22,947 bases of DNA. It comes from a virus. Location of the stretch: positions 1 through 22,947 of IMG/VR virus record IMGVR_UViG_3300009164_000375, one strand, 5' to 3'. The notes beneath the pieces are model-generated. The model searched no databases and was not told where the DNA came from. It was given only the letters and a program-made list of their open reading frames with translations. Below, piece by piece: positions 1-7,990 of this stretch (positions are counted from its first letter, which is position 1; every line of letters begins with the position of its first letter). Position numbers and translations under genes: made by a program.

Positions 1-789
1 GCTACAATCAGCAGCCCTTACACCTTTCTTGCTGCTGACCGAGCACAAACGAAAGTCTGGACAGGTGGTGTTGGCACTGGCACATTGCCATTAGCTGCAA
101 CACTGGCCAACAATTGGTTCACCTTAATTAAGAACAACGGCACTGGCACGTTTACGATTTCGACTACAGGCGCACAGCTAATCGACGGACAAGTTAGTAA
201 GCAGTTCAATCCTGACGAGTCTGCTTTTATTATTTGCACAGGTTCAGCATACCTAACTGTCGGATACGGAATTAGCACGAATTACTCGTTCACAGTGTTG
301 ACGAAGCCTGTTACTGGCGGTGCTTATGCGCTAACTTCGAACGAAGCTGGTAACCTTATTCAAGAATACGTTGGCACGTTGGTTAGCAACGTCACAGTGA
401 CTTATCCACCTGTGGTAAACTTGTATGTGGTTTCTAACCAAACAATCGACAATGGATTTACGCTAACGCTAACTACAGGGATCGTTGGTTCAGCAGTAGC
501 GACAATCCCTCCAGGACAGCAAGCCACACTGATTTGCGACGGCACAAACTTCTTGAATGCTAACACTGTGCAAGCTGGTGCGACTTCTTTAAGCATTATC
601 AACGGCACTGTTGGAACACCTGCGATTAACTTTGCAGCAGAAACAAACACTGGTATTTGGAGAGCTGGCGCTGGCGAGTTCGACATTGCTGTTTTGGGTG
701 TTAATCGCTTCTCGCTAACTGCTCTTGGGCTGGCTATAACAGGCACTGGTAATTTCACAGGTGGAATTTCAGGAGGCACATTTACATGA
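1..789 (+). CDS. Tail fibre/appendage-like structural protein, 3' part
   Basis: The reading frame is open from base 1, so the gene starts upstream of the window; the visible part encodes 262 residues. The sequence is rich in Thr, Gly, Ala, Val and Asn, with alternating short beta-like segments and no hydrophobic helix. Near the end is the pattern GTVGTPAINFAAETNTGIW, followed by a stretch ending in Gly/Thr repeats. This NTGI(W/Y) motif is familiar from phage tail-fibre and appendage proteins, where it lies in trimeric beta-structured shafts. The stop codon overlaps the start of the next gene (ATGA at 786-789), which suggests translational coupling. The role in host attachment is inferred from motif and position; the distal receptor-binding end cannot be assigned. 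Confidence 0.7.
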   Translation, partial: ATISSPYTFLAADRAQTKVWTGGVGTGTLPLAATLANNWFTLIKNNGTGTFTISTTGAQLIDGQVSKQFNPDESAFIICTGSAYLTVGYGISTNYSFTVLTKPVTGGAYALTSNEAGNLIQEYVGTLVSNVTVTYPPVVNLYVVSNQTIDNGFTLTLTTGIVGSAVATIPPGQQATLICDGTNFLNANTVQAGATSLSIINGTVGTPAINFAAETNTGIWRAGAGEFDIAVLGVNRFSLTALGLAITGTGNFTGGISGGTFT

Positions 790-2786
790 GTCGTAAAGTA
801 TTTGCCTTAGACACTCTTCCTGGAATCCAGCGAGACGGAACTGTTTTCGATCGTAACTATTACGTTGATGGTCGTTGGGTGAGATTCCAACGTGGTCGTC
901 CTCGTAAGATGGGTGGCTACCGAGAAATTGTAAACAATTTGGCTGGTCCATCGAGAGGCATTTACGTAAACCCACAAAACAATTTCAACAATGTTTACAG
1001 TGGCTACAATAACGGATTGCAGTTGGTGCCGATCGACAATAATGGTGTTGGTTCAGGTGTAACAGATATCACATTGACTGGGTTTACACCGAACACAAAT
1101 AATCTTTGGCAGTTTGACACTTACACCGACACAAACGGCACTGGAAATCAAATTCTGCTCACTCATCCTGGACAAAACCTTACCGACATAAACAATTCGG
1201 TAGAAACTCCAGTTCTCGGCAACGTAATCGGCACGACCACTGCTAGTCCGATCGGTGTGTTTACGATTGCTGCAACGCTAAACTCTACGACCACTGTAAC
1301 AGTTGCTTCGACGACGCAAATTGGAGCTGGACAATCTGTTTCAGGATCAAACATTCCAGCAGGTGCGACTGTTACTGTTGTAAACAATTCCACGACATTT
1401 ACAATCTCCGCTGCAGCTACAGGCTCTGGCTCGGCAACGCTAACTATAAACAACAATATTTCGGTTTCTGGCGGTGTTGTTGTTTTGCATCCATACGTGT
1501 TCGTTTATGGAAATGCAGGTCTAATTCAAAACTGCTCTGCTGGTAACATAAATGATTGGGTCTCTGCAGACGCCAACGAGGTAAACGTGGCGACTGGTAA
1601 GATCGTGCAAGGGTTGCCAGTGCGTGGTGGTACGACTGCTCCTTCAGGCTTATTCTGGTCAACTGATTCTTTGATTCGTGTTTCTTACACCCCGACAACT
1701 GTTAATACAGGTGGCACTCCTTCCACGATCTATTGGCGCTATGACTTAATCTCGAGCCAGTCATCTATCCTTTCCAGCCAGTGCGTTATCGAATACGACG
1801 GAATTTATTACTGGGTTGGTGTTGACCGATTCCTAATGTATAATGGTGTGGTGAAAGAGATTCCGAACGCTTTCAACCAGAACTACTTTTTCGACAATTT
1901 GAACTATGCAGCTCGTGAAAAGGTTTATGTAACCAAAGTGCCTCGTTTCGGAGAGGTTTGGTGGTTCTTCCCTTCTGGCACTTCTACAGAGTGCAACGAT
2001 GCAATCGTTTACAACATCCGTGAAAACTGCTGGTATGACGCTGGCCAAGCAATTGGTTCACGTCGTTCGGCTGGTTACTTCTCGCAGATCTTCCCATTCC
2101 CAATAAATGCAACTTGGGAAACAAATGCGACAGGTGGCGTCGGCGCTTACACAATCGGTAACAACGGCACTGGCTACACCAACGGCACTTATCCTTTGGT
2201 AAACTTGACAGGTGGCACTGGCACAGGCGCTAATGCATCATTCACTGTTTCGGGTGGGGTCGTTACGAATTTTGTGATAGGTTCACGTGGGACAGGTTAC
2301 ACTGTAGGTGACGTGCTCGGGATAAACTTAGCCACTGCTGGAGCAGTATTCCAACTTACAGTTACTTCACTGATGAACTTTGTTTCGCTTTACCAAAATG
2401 AATTTGGCACCGACTCGGTGCAAGGTGTTGTTGCTTCTGCCATCGAAAGTTACTTCGAAACAAACGATCTTGGCTGGGTTGCAGGTGGTCCATCGCAACC
2501 CTCGGCAGTGGGCGAGAATCGTTGGTTGCACATTGAACGCTTGGAACCAGACTTTGTTCAATCAGGAACAATGCAGTGCTTTGTCACTGGTCGCCCATTT
2601 GCGCAAGCAACTGACCAGACTAGTTCTGCTTACGACTTTACACCGACGACCAACAAAATCGACATGCGTGAGCAGAGACGAGAATTGCGTTTAAGATTCG
2701 TGAGTAACGTGCAAGGTGGCAACTACCAACTCGGTAAGGTTATCATTACGGCAGATATCGGCGACGTGAGAGGTTATTCGACATGA
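786..2786 (+). CDS. Tail hub/nozzle-like beta-propeller structural protein (P22 gp10 / T7 gp12-like)
   Basis: This 666-residue protein opens with a segment containing YYVDGRWVRFQRGRPRKMGGY, a pattern typical of phage short-tail hub, nozzle or packaged-DNA-stabilising proteins. The middle (about residues 310-430) has propeller-like repeats: a QCVIEYDGIYYWVGVDRFLMY blade, then EVWWFFPS and AIVYNIRENCWYDAG. Proteins of this type form a ring below the portal and close the DNA exit channel. Two Gly/Thr-rich beta modules appear to be inserted, at about residues 153-224 and 440-525. The ATG overlaps the stop of the upstream gene, and the next gene starts inside this one's stop (2783-2786). The exact family (P22 gp10 or T7 gp12) is uncertain; a tail structural role is fairly secure. 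Confidence 0.7.
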   Translation: MSRKVFALDTLPGIQRDGTVFDRNYYVDGRWVRFQRGRPRKMGGYREIVNNLAGPSRGIYVNPQNNFNNVYSGYNNGLQLVPIDNNGVGSGVTDITLTGFTPNTNNLWQFDTYTDTNGTGNQILLTHPGQNLTDINNSVETPVLGNVIGTTTASPIGVFTIAATLNSTTTVTVASTTQIGAGQSVSGSNIPAGATVTVVNNSTTFTISAAATGSGSATLTINNNISVSGGVVVLHPYVFVYGNAGLIQNCSAGNINDWVSADANEVNVATGKIVQGLPVRGGTTAPSGLFWSTDSLIRVSYTPTTVNTGGTPSTIYWRYDLISSQSSILSSQCVIEYDGIYYWVGVDRFLMYNGVVKEIPNAFNQNYFFDNLNYAAREKVYVTKVPRFGEVWWFFPSGTSTECNDAIVYNIRENCWYDAGQAIGSRRSAGYFSQIFPFPINATWETNATGGVGAYTIGNNGTGYTNGTYPLVNLTGGTGTGANASFTVSGGVVTNFVIGSRGTGYTVGDVLGINLATAGAVFQLTVTSLMNFVSLYQNEFGTDSVQGVVASAIESYFETNDLGWVAGGPSQPSAVGENRWLHIERLEPDFVQSGTMQCFVTGRPFAQATDQTSSAYDFTPTTNKIDMREQRRELRLRFVSNVQGGNYQLGKVIITADIGDVRGYST

Positions 2787-3031
2787 CGATTGCTGTTGTT
2801 TACGACCCTCGCAACCTTACTTGGGATCACTGGGCTTCGCTTATGGTGGAAGCCTATGGTAGTCAACAGCTTGCAATCCCAACAGCAGAGTCTGAGTGGA
2901 GAGATTGGGCGACTGGTTTTTGTGGTATTGGTTTGTTTGAAAGTGATGCTGCTCCGAGTCCTTATGCCTTTGAAAATTGGCAAGATTGGGCTACGGCAGT
3001 GGTCGGTGCTGTTAGTTTACTAAGGGGATAA
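2783..3031 (+). CDS. Small Trp-rich phage protein of unknown function
   Basis: This 82-residue acidic protein begins MTIAVVYDPRNLTWDHWASLM and has several aromatic pairs (WDHW, WRDWATGF, WQDWATAVVG). The two W(R/Q)DWAT units, at about residues 40 and 67, look like an internal duplication. It overlaps the preceding tail gene by ATGA, and its stop lies just before the RBS of the acyl carrier protein gene. No signal peptide or catalytic motif is visible. Its place between tail and ejection-type genes suggests a minor virion or assembly role. That is inference; I do not recognise a characterised family. Confidence 0.75.
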   Translation: MTIAVVYDPRNLTWDHWASLMVEAYGSQQLAIPTAESEWRDWATGFCGIGLFESDAAPSPYAFENWQDWATAVVGAVSLLRG

Positions 3032-3034
3032 GAA

Positions 3035-3322
3035 ATGACTATAAATTTCTTAGAGTTATTCAATGCGGTAGCAGAAGTGGCAAGACCAATTCATGTGAAA
3101 TATAATCCAATTCCGAACATGACGGATAAAATCGCAGACTACGGAATGGACAGTTTGGATATGTTGATGGTGTGCGTTTACATGTGCGAGCTGCACGGCA
3201 TACCTGAAGAAGTGGGTAAAGATTTGCAAGCAACGAATGTGCAAGAATTCCAAGAATTCATCGACAAACACAAAACCCAAGACCCTGAGTCGATCGAAGC
3301 TGCTGTGGAGTATTGCAAATGA
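3035..3322 (+). CDS. Acyl carrier protein
   Basis: This 95-residue acidic protein matches the size and pattern of acyl carrier proteins. The core is DYGMDSLDMLMVCVYMCELH: Ser40 in a DSL motif at the start of helix II is the expected 4'-phosphopantetheine attachment site. The preceding Asp-Tyr-Gly and following hydrophobic positions fit helix II, and a C-terminal helix (EFQEFIDKHK) fits helix IV. ACPs carry growing acyl chains as thioesters and need a host phosphopantetheinyl transferase, which is not encoded here. The start is set by a strong upstream AAGGGGAT ribosome-binding site. The gene overlaps the next one, a ketosynthase, by ATGA, so the two are almost certainly co-translated partners. 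Placement inside a virion operon is very unusual. Family assignment is strong; substrate and target are unknown. Confidence 0.88.
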   Translation: MTINFLELFNAVAEVARPIHVKYNPIPNMTDKIADYGMDSLDMLMVCVYMCELHGIPEEVGKDLQATNVQEFQEFIDKHKTQDPESIEAAVEYCK

Positions 3323-4434
3323 AAATCTTTTTAACAGATTACCGCACTGCTTGGTCGTCAAATGTGAAACTTATCGGCGACATAAAATACCCACAGTCGG
3401 TGCATTTGTTTGAAGACACCTATAAACGAATCGCTACAGGACTGAGTTATGTACCCCATAAAGTCGCAGAGAAAGTTCTTGACCCCGTGCTTTGCGAGAG
3501 CCTACGTCAGGAAGATTGTAAAACTGCTTTTATTCTGGCAAGTGGTAATAGCCATTTTGCTGGCATCGGTGCTCGCTATTATGATAATTCGCTGAGCTAC
3601 ACCTACAAGTTTTTACCCTTTACACTTACCCAAGTTTACGCAGGTCGGATCGCCCAGTCTCTTGGCGCTTGCGACCAAATCACGACCGACTCGTCTGCAT
3701 GCGCTTCCTCGCTAAAGGTAATGATGGACGTGCAAAACCTTATTTGGACTTACAAGTTCGATCGGGTTATTGTTCTTTCCGTGGAAGACGGAGTCTCGAA
3801 TGCAGTGCTAGAGTTCTTCGGCGAAGCAAAAGCCTCACTTTCCTACTCGGAAGAGCAAAACGGCATTCTCCCGTCTGCTTTCGATGGTTCTAACTATGGT
3901 TTCAGAGTTGCCCAAGGCGCTGTTCTGGCAGTTTTCGAGTCTTCCGAGTATATGGAGCGCTCTGGTCATGCCCCAAAAGCCCAAATGTTGGGTGCTTATA
4001 CTGCCTCGGAAAGTTGCAGCAATGCGATCGGGCAGCGTGAAGACGGACAAGGATTTATCAACGCCATAAAAGGCACACTGGAGGTGGCAAATGTTAGCAG
4101 CAATGAAATCGCTGTGGTCAAAACTCACGGCACTGGTACAAAATCTAATAACCAAGCTGAAAAGTCTGCGCTCGAAAAAAGCCTGACAGGGTTCATCGCA
4201 ACATCTTTTAAGCCAACCATCGGTCACACGATGGGTGTTTCGGGACTGCTAGAAACATGTTTGTTGCTCGATTCGATGAAAAAGGGCATAGTTCCTAAGA
4301 TAGAAAATAGAACGGAAAATGACGATGTATTCCTCTCCCATGACCGAGAAATTTCAGGCGGTGTTGTTCTTAGCTTGGCTGCTGGGATGGGCAATGTTTA
4401 CTCGTCTGCGTTGTTTGACACGAGGGTCGCATAA
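3319..4434 (+). CDS. Beta-ketoacyl-ACP synthase (FabF/FabB-like, thiolase fold)
   Basis: This 371-residue protein shows the complete ketosynthase active site: Cys128 in TDSSACASS, His270 in KTHGTGT, and Lys298/His303 in KPTIGHTMG. These correspond to the Cys-His-His triad and catalytic Lys of FabF-type condensing enzymes, which extend an acyl chain by decarboxylative condensation with malonyl-ACP. It is somewhat shorter than E. coli FabF (412 aa). In the C-terminal gating loop, where FabF has a GFGG motif, this protein has GMGN, with Met357 in the gatekeeper Phe position. The start chosen is the ATG at 3319, preceded by GGAG, rather than the TTG two codons earlier. It overlaps the ACP stop and is itself followed by TAATG into the next gene. 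All catalytic residues are present, so an active enzyme is likely. No ketoreductase, dehydratase or malonyl transferase is seen nearby. Confidence 0.9.
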   Translation: MKIFLTDYRTAWSSNVKLIGDIKYPQSVHLFEDTYKRIATGLSYVPHKVAEKVLDPVLCESLRQEDCKTAFILASGNSHFAGIGARYYDNSLSYTYKFLPFTLTQVYAGRIAQSLGACDQITTDSSACASSLKVMMDVQNLIWTYKFDRVIVLSVEDGVSNAVLEFFGEAKASLSYSEEQNGILPSAFDGSNYGFRVAQGAVLAVFESSEYMERSGHAPKAQMLGAYTASESCSNAIGQREDGQGFINAIKGTLEVANVSSNEIAVVKTHGTGTKSNNQAEKSALEKSLTGFIATSFKPTIGHTMGVSGLLETCLLLDSMKKGIVPKIENRTENDDVFLSHDREISGGVVLSLAAGMGNVYSSALFDTRVA

Positions 4435-4928
4435 TGTTTGTAGATAGCAAAAAAGAAATGCTGGACGATATTGCTTTGCTTCGTCTTGCTTTTGAAAACT
4501 CAAAAACACCATACACAGTAGAAGAAGGGATCGCTGCTGTGCTGGCAGAATCTCGTATGCCGAACTGCATTATGATGCGTGAAGGGAATACTCTTTTCAT
4601 TATTCAATATGTTCCAAAGCAGAAAAACCAAGGAATGTTCCGTGCTTTAAATGCGGACACTCCTGCTAATTATTTACAAAACAGTTTAGAATTCATCAAA
4701 GCTGCTGGTCTTGCGGGTTTTACCCTTTTGGTTAGCCAATTTCAAGACCCAGCATTGCTACAGATTTTTAAGTACATAAGCAGGAAACCACCTTTTCCAG
4801 GAATGGGATATGCCGTTCAGGAGATGAGAGAAGGTGGTTACCAAGTGACAGTTAATTTAGGTACTCCAAAAAGCGCCCATGGTGGCACTTTGCCTTCTGC
4901 ACCTAAGAAAGCAAAGGGAGCGTTGTAA
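4434..4928 (+). CDS. GNAT-like protein in the T7 gp13 position (possible acyltransferase)
   Basis: This protein has 164 residues. An early [13 protein letters not shown] helix is followed by [17 protein letters not shown], which resembles GNAT strands and their turn. The segment [21 protein letters not shown], then [10 protein letters not shown] and YQVTVNL, resembles the C-terminal half of GNAT folds. The acyl-CoA binding signature (Q/R-x-x-G-x-G/A) is not clear. In T7-like phages a GNAT-like internal virion protein (gp13) follows the nozzle gene, and this gene fits that position if the ACP and ketosynthase are regarded as insertions. It overlaps both neighbours by TAATG. The alternative, given its partners, is an acyltransferase that uses the acyl-ACP product; this is speculation. 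The tail of the protein is Lys/Ala rich. Confidence 0.55.
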   Translation: MFVDSKKEMLDDIALLRLAFENSKTPYTVEEGIAAVLAESRMPNCIMMREGNTLFIIQYVPKQKNQGMFRALNADTPANYLQNSLEFIKAAGLAGFTLLVSQFQDPALLQIFKYISRKPPFPGMGYAVQEMREGGYQVTVNLGTPKSAHGGTLPSAPKKAKGAL

Positions 4929-7900
4929 TGGGTGGAGTCGTAGAGGCAATCGGAGATGCAATCGGTGACGTTGTTGAAGCAGTCGGTGACGTTGCTGAAG
5001 CGGTCGTTGAAGCAGCGGTTGACGTTGTTGAAGTTGTTGCTGACACAGTTGAAAATACAGTTGAAGCAGCTTTAGATGACCCAGTCGGCACGATCGCAAA
5101 AGTTGCTGCCGTAGCGACTGGTAATGCTTATTTGCTGCCTTACATAAGTGCAGCTAGCGTTGTTGCCAATGGTGGTAACCTTGAACAAGCTGCTATTTCA
5201 TTCGGAACTGCCTATGTTGCGCAAGGTGTAGCGAACTATGTCGCTGCAGATCTTAGCACTGCCAATACATTCGACACAACTCCGTTCAGCGAACAAACTC
5301 GTATGCTTGCTGACCAAACAGGAGGCATGATCGCCAGAGATCAACTCTCAACAGCAATCGGTTCAGCTGCTGGTGCAGCGACAAGGACTGCAATATCAGG
5401 TGGTGATTTCGAAGACATCTTGACCTCTGGTTTGACTAGTGGTGCTGGAAGTTATGTTGGTCAAGAAGTCAAATCTGAAACAGGCGATTTCCTAGGTAAA
5501 ACAGGTAGCACGATTGCTGGTAACGTGGCAGGTGCAACTACAGCTGGGCTATTACAAGGTAAAGATTTCGAAAATGTTTTAGGTAGTTCACTGGTCAACA
5601 ATCTGATTAATGTGAACCTTGCTAACATGAATGTAGGCAAAGGTAACGAGCCTGTCAAGAAAGCGGAAACAGGCAGTGATGTCATGACTGCTTACGAGAA
5701 TTTGAATCCTGCTGACAAAACTTTTGTAGACATGGCAGTTGCTACAGGCACTGACATAAGCACTGCTGTTAATTACGCAATAGCCAATCCTACTTTAGAA
5801 GTGCCTACAGGTGGAACACAGTACGCATCGATCGATAACGGAGTGCGTACGGATGCAGGTGGCGGTGGTGGCGAGCGTGAAGGTTCTGTAACAGTTGAAG
5901 GTGTTCGAGAACAAACAGAAGAAAAGCCAGAGTTCAAATACGGAGCAAATGGCGAAGTTTATGCTCTTGAACCAGATGGATCATACGCAAAACTGGATTA
6001 CGTAAAACTCGACTCGCAAGGAAAAATCCTTACCTCTGACACAAAAGGAAATTGGACTGAAACAGGTGACTACGCAAAAGGCACAGAAGCATTGCGTTCC
6101 GCTGCTGACGACCCTAACAAACTGAGTTCTGAAGAGTTGGGTAAAGGTTATTACTACGCTTCTGACGGCACAATGCGCACGCCAGAAGGCTCAATGCTTA
6201 TAAAAATTTATGGAACTAGCGACAATGTAACTTCTCCTGAAGAAGCTGAAGTAACTCCAGGATCAGAGTTCGACAAAGCAATGACCAAGATCGGTGGTTT
6301 GCTAGGTCTTGGTGGTGGCGATCCAAATTCTCCCTATCGTGCATTGTTCGGTGGCGGTGCTTACATAAAAGGTGAGCTGGACATGTCTGCTGCTTCTCCA
6401 ATTGGTTGGGGAACGAAAGAAGAAAAAGACGAAGCGCTTAACTACATGGAAATTGTTTTACAAGATCCGAACGCTACAGTCCAAGACAAACAGTTAGCTC
6501 AGCAAGCGATAAACCGAATCAACGAAAGCAAAGTGACAGGACGTATAGGTGGTGGCGAGCCTACGACTGGCGGTGCAGAGAAAACTTTAGGTGGCGACAC
6601 TGGCGGTTCGAGCGCAACTGCAGGCACGACAAGCACCTCTGGCTCTTCGAGTGCAATGAACGCTTCGACTGCAAATTACATTTCTAGCACTGTTAAGAAT
6701 TTAGAAGATTCAGGCTACAAAGACTCAGACATTGTCACGCTGCTTACCAATACATTCGGGTTGGATCAAAACCGAGCAAGCAATTTGACCAATGTTGTTT
6801 CGACCAATGGTGTGGATGCTGGCAACGACTTCTTGCTTATGTCTTCGAGTTTGACTGGCACTGGTAATAAAACAACAGGGACAGGAACAACAGGCACTGG
6901 CACGACTGGCACTGGCACGACTGGCACTGGCACGACAGGAACAGGCACTGGCACAGGTTCGACAACGACTGGCACTGGCACAGGTTCGACCACTGGCGCT
7001 GGGACAAGCACTGGAACAGGAACAGGCACTGGAACAGGAACAGGCGATACAGTTGGAACAGGAACAGGCACTGGAACAGGCACTACAGTCGGGACTGGCG
7101 GTGGCGCAGGAACAGGCACTGGCACTGGTGGTGGCACTGGAGACGGAACAGGCACTGGTGGCACTGGTACTGCTGGAACAGGCACTGGCACAGGAACAGG
7201 CACTGGAACAGGCACTGGTGGCGGAAGCACTGGTAGTTCCGCTGTAACTGCTTTGTCTTATGGAACTTCAGGCGCTCCCAGCTCAGGCTCACAAACAGGC
7301 GCTTTGCCGAAAGGATTAAACGCATCTTATCTTTCTGCTGCACCAATTCAGGACTCAAATATGAACCTAGGACAATTAAAACAACTTTATCCACAATTAG
7401 CTGCAGTTGACCCAAGGATTCTTTCAACCTTGACAAGTAAGAGCAATATGAATGCGCCTGCAGGTGGCGCAACAGGGTTTACTTCTGGCAATTTGATTAC
7501 ACCTTCAGCTGGCTATCCTGCTCAAGCGTCGGGTCAAAATCCTGGTGGGGTTGCTTCGTTCATTCCGACAAATGATTTGATGTCTGGTTCTTACGATGCA
7601 CTTTCCTCTGCGGGACTGCGCTCACTCGGTGCTTTGCCAAGTACTGGTTCGGTTTATGGTCTTAAAAAGGGTGGCTCTGTAAAGAACAAACGAGCACTAC
7701 CACACGTGCCAGAGTTTATCACTGGTAAGACTGGTCACTACGTAGAAGGAAAAGGCGACGGACAATCCGACGATATTCCAGCAATGCTAGCAGACGGAGA
7801 ATACGTATTCGATGCAGATACTGTAGCAGCACTCGGAAATGGATCTTCCAAAGCAGGTGCGCAATTGTTAGACCATTTCCGAGAAGCACTTAGAGATCAC

Positions 7901-7987
7901 AAGCGCTCAGCACCGACGGATAAAATCCCTCCAGCTGCTTCGCCATTGGCTTATATGAAAGCAGCATTGAAAAAACACAAAGGATAA
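4928..7987 (+). CDS. Large internal/ejection-type virion protein with Thr-Gly repeat tract
   Basis: This 1019-residue protein has three visible parts. Residues 1-60 are a Val/Glu/Ala/Asp repeat ([17 protein letters not shown] and similar units) predicted to form an amphipathic helix. Residues 60-240 are Ala/Gly-rich with helices such as [20 protein letters not shown]. From about residue 643 to 768 there is a low-complexity tract of Thr-Gly repeats. The C-terminal part (913-1019) has a Lys/Gly start followed by a conserved phage pattern, [20 protein letters not shown] then [13 protein letters not shown]. That pattern recurs in phage structural proteins, often at the end of tail or internal proteins. 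It overlaps the previous stop by TAATG, with a GGGAG RBS. By position it may be the equivalent of T7 internal virion proteins that leave the capsid with the DNA. The function is inferred. Confidence 0.72.
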   Translation: MGGVVEAIGDAIGDVVEAVGDVAEAVVEAAVDVVEVVADTVENTVEAALDDPVGTIAKVAAVATGNAYLLPYISAASVVANGGNLEQAAISFGTAYVAQGVANYVAADLSTANTFDTTPFSEQTRMLADQTGGMIARDQLSTAIGSAAGAATRTAISGGDFEDILTSGLTSGAGSYVGQEVKSETGDFLGKTGSTIAGNVAGATTAGLLQGKDFENVLGSSLVNNLINVNLANMNVGKGNEPVKKAETGSDVMTAYENLNPADKTFVDMAVATGTDISTAVNYAIANPTLEVPTGGTQYASIDNGVRTDAGGGGGEREGSVTVEGVREQTEEKPEFKYGANGEVYALEPDGSYAKLDYVKLDSQGKILTSDTKGNWTETGDYAKGTEALRSAADDPNKLSSEELGKGYYYASDGTMRTPEGSMLIKIYGTSDNVTSPEEAEVTPGSEFDKAMTKIGGLLGLGGGDPNSPYRALFGGGAYIKGELDMSAASPIGWGTKEEKDEALNYMEIVLQDPNATVQDKQLAQQAINRINESKVTGRIGGGEPTTGGAEKTLGGDTGGSSATAGTTSTSGSSSAMNASTANYISSTVKNLEDSGYKDSDIVTLLTNTFGLDQNRASNLTNVVSTNGVDAGNDFLLMSSSLTGTGNKTTGTGTTGTGTTGTGTTGTGTTGTGTGTGSTTTGTGTGSTTGAGTSTGTGTGTGTGTGDTVGTGTGTGTGTTVGTGGGAGTGTGTGGGTGDGTGTGGTGTAGTGTGTGTGTGTGTGGGSTGSSAVTALSYGTSGAPSSGSQTGALPKGLNASYLSAAPIQDSNMNLGQLKQLYPQLAAVDPRILSTLTSKSNMNAPAGGATGFTSGNLITPSAGYPAQASGQNPGGVASFIPTNDLMSGSYDALSSAGLRSLGALPSTGSVYGLKKGGSVKNKRALPHVPEFITGKTGHYVEGKGDGQSDDIPAMLADGEYVFDADTVAALGNGSSKAGAQLLDHFREALRDHKRSAPTDKIPPAASPLAYMKAALKKHKG
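6854..7231 (+). repeat. Thr-Gly coding minisatellite inside the 1019-aa protein
   Basis: About 380 bases are built from short units such as ACTGGCACGACAGGA and ACAGGAACAGGCACTGG, encoding alternating Thr and Gly with occasional Ser, Ala, Val and Asp. Unit lengths are multiples of three, so copy-number changes would keep the frame. The tract acts as a flexible linker between the globular middle and the conserved C-terminal domain. The opposite strand is open across it, reading Pro-Val repeats, but that is a shadow. Confidence 0.9.
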
Positions 7988-7990
7988 ATC

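Noticed and set aside
402-779. 125-aa frame on the - strand in the tail-fibre gene
   Set aside because: It is a shadow of the Thr/Gly/Val-rich coding strand and has no RBS in an otherwise one-directional operon.
6766-7230. Open frame on the - strand encoding Pro-Val repeats
   Set aside because: It is the mirror of the Thr-Gly codons in the 1019-aa gene; it has no ribosome-binding site or independent support.
6854-7231. CRISPR-like array
   Set aside because: Repeats are short, in-frame and coding, without unique spacers.
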